The position numbers and the translations under genes were made by a program. This document shows, in pieces, positions 22,658 through 22,994 of a DNA stretch of 22,994 nucleotides. This DNA is from DATBED01 sp036276195 (GTDB lineage Bacteria > Patescibacteriota > Saccharimonadia > Saccharimonadales > UBA4665): contig DATBED010000078.1 in assembly GCA_036276195.1 (NCBI GenBank), positions 1 to 22,994 on the forward strand, in the 5' to 3' direction. The notes beneath the pieces were generated by a model. The model made no database searches. It worked only from the letters and a program-made list of their open reading frames with translations, and was not told where the DNA came from. Positions within the stretch are counted from its first letter, which is position 1. The number at the start of each line of letters is the position of its first letter.

Positions 22658-22994
22658 ATGTCAGATTATTCCATTATGCGGCAGCTCGGCCTTAGTAAAA
22701 TCGCTGTTACCTGCTACCAAGACCTATTTGAAAGTGGTGGTTCTGATGCGGCCAGCATGGCCGAACGCATTGGTCACTCGCGTACCGGTCTTTACAGATA
22801 TCTCACGGATTTAGAAGCGAAGGGTTTTGTGAAGAGCGTTAAAACCGAGCCATACGTAACTTATTACTATGCTGAACTCCTAAATAAAGCCTTGGTAAAC
22901 TACGCTAAATACCAGCGTCTCTTGGTTAGACAACTTCTTGAGGAACAAGAGGCGGAGATGGCTAGAAGGTCGGGCAAATCTGGAGTTGCCTCCT
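22658..22994 (+). CDS. TrmB-like winged-helix transcriptional regulator, N-terminal part
   Basis: The frame opens at ATG 22658, 10 nt after AAAGGGG, and runs off the right edge with 112 codons visible. Residues ~8-75 read LRQLGLSKIAVTCYQDLFES-type helices, then AASMAERIGHSRTGLYRYLT (recognition helix) and DLEAKGFVKSV...TYYYAELLNKAL (wing and linker). This is the TrmB/MarR-like winged-helix pattern, where the HTH is followed by a long dimerisation helix, here LLVRQLLEEQEAEMARR. Any sensor domain lies outside the window. It is divergent from the surface-protein genes and may control them or itself through the palindromes in between. Confidence 0.75.
   Translation, partial: MSDYSIMRQLGLSKIAVTCYQDLFESGGSDAASMAERIGHSRTGLYRYLTDLEAKGFVKSVKTEPYVTYYYAELLNKALVNYAKYQRLLVRQLLEEQEAEMARRSGKSGVAS

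Overview
The window looks like a contig piece from a Patescibacteria (CPR) genome, most plausibly Saccharibacteria-like. This rests on gene content rather than a search: a NYN-domain (LabA-like) remnant of a type I associate with that group, a small membrane protein of a family I recognise from it, short or near-leaderless promoters, and a giant membrane-anchored surface protein. The standard code appears to be in use.

Layout, left to right. (1) 1-1015, minus: the 5' part of a 23S rRNA gene that runs off the left edge. It has its own consensus promoter (1360-1388), a leader of about 340 nt full of hairpins, and no 16S gene anywhere upstream in the window. (2) 1438-1896, minus: a 152-residue coiled-coil protein with 13- and 11-residue repeats. 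(3) 2178-2568, minus: a gene graveyard in which remnants of a NYN-domain protein, a RelE/HigB toxin and an XRE/HigA antitoxin are fused end to end. (4) 2612-21292, minus: one uninterrupted 6,226-codon gene, 81% of the window. It encodes a single-pass membrane protein with a huge, low-charge, Gly/Thr/Ser/Asn/Ala-rich extracellular fibre. (5) 21488-22306, minus: a 272-residue protein with a signal peptide, a fibre-tip/Peptidase_G2-like beta domain and a C-terminal two-helix membrane hairpin. (6) 22307-22657: a divergent intergenic region with tandem and palindromic operator-like sequences. (7) 22658 to the right edge, plus: the start of a TrmB-like helix-turn-helix regulator.

The giant protein mixes modules known from phage tail fibres, trimeric adhesins and repeat adhesins in one chain. 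It has tail-fibre 'GGTG...YGNG' units, VGIGT-type linkers, a parallel beta-helix, FN3-like domains, a YadA-head-like 14-residue repeat tract, a LVIVD beta-propeller, three tracts of 17-residue NTTG repeats and two jelly-roll-like modules. Large internal duplications are visible, one of them 384 bp with 39 nucleotide changes but only 2 amino-acid changes. With the neighbouring 272-residue protein it makes a plausible two-gene attachment apparatus for an epibiotic cell. This function is inferred from architecture.
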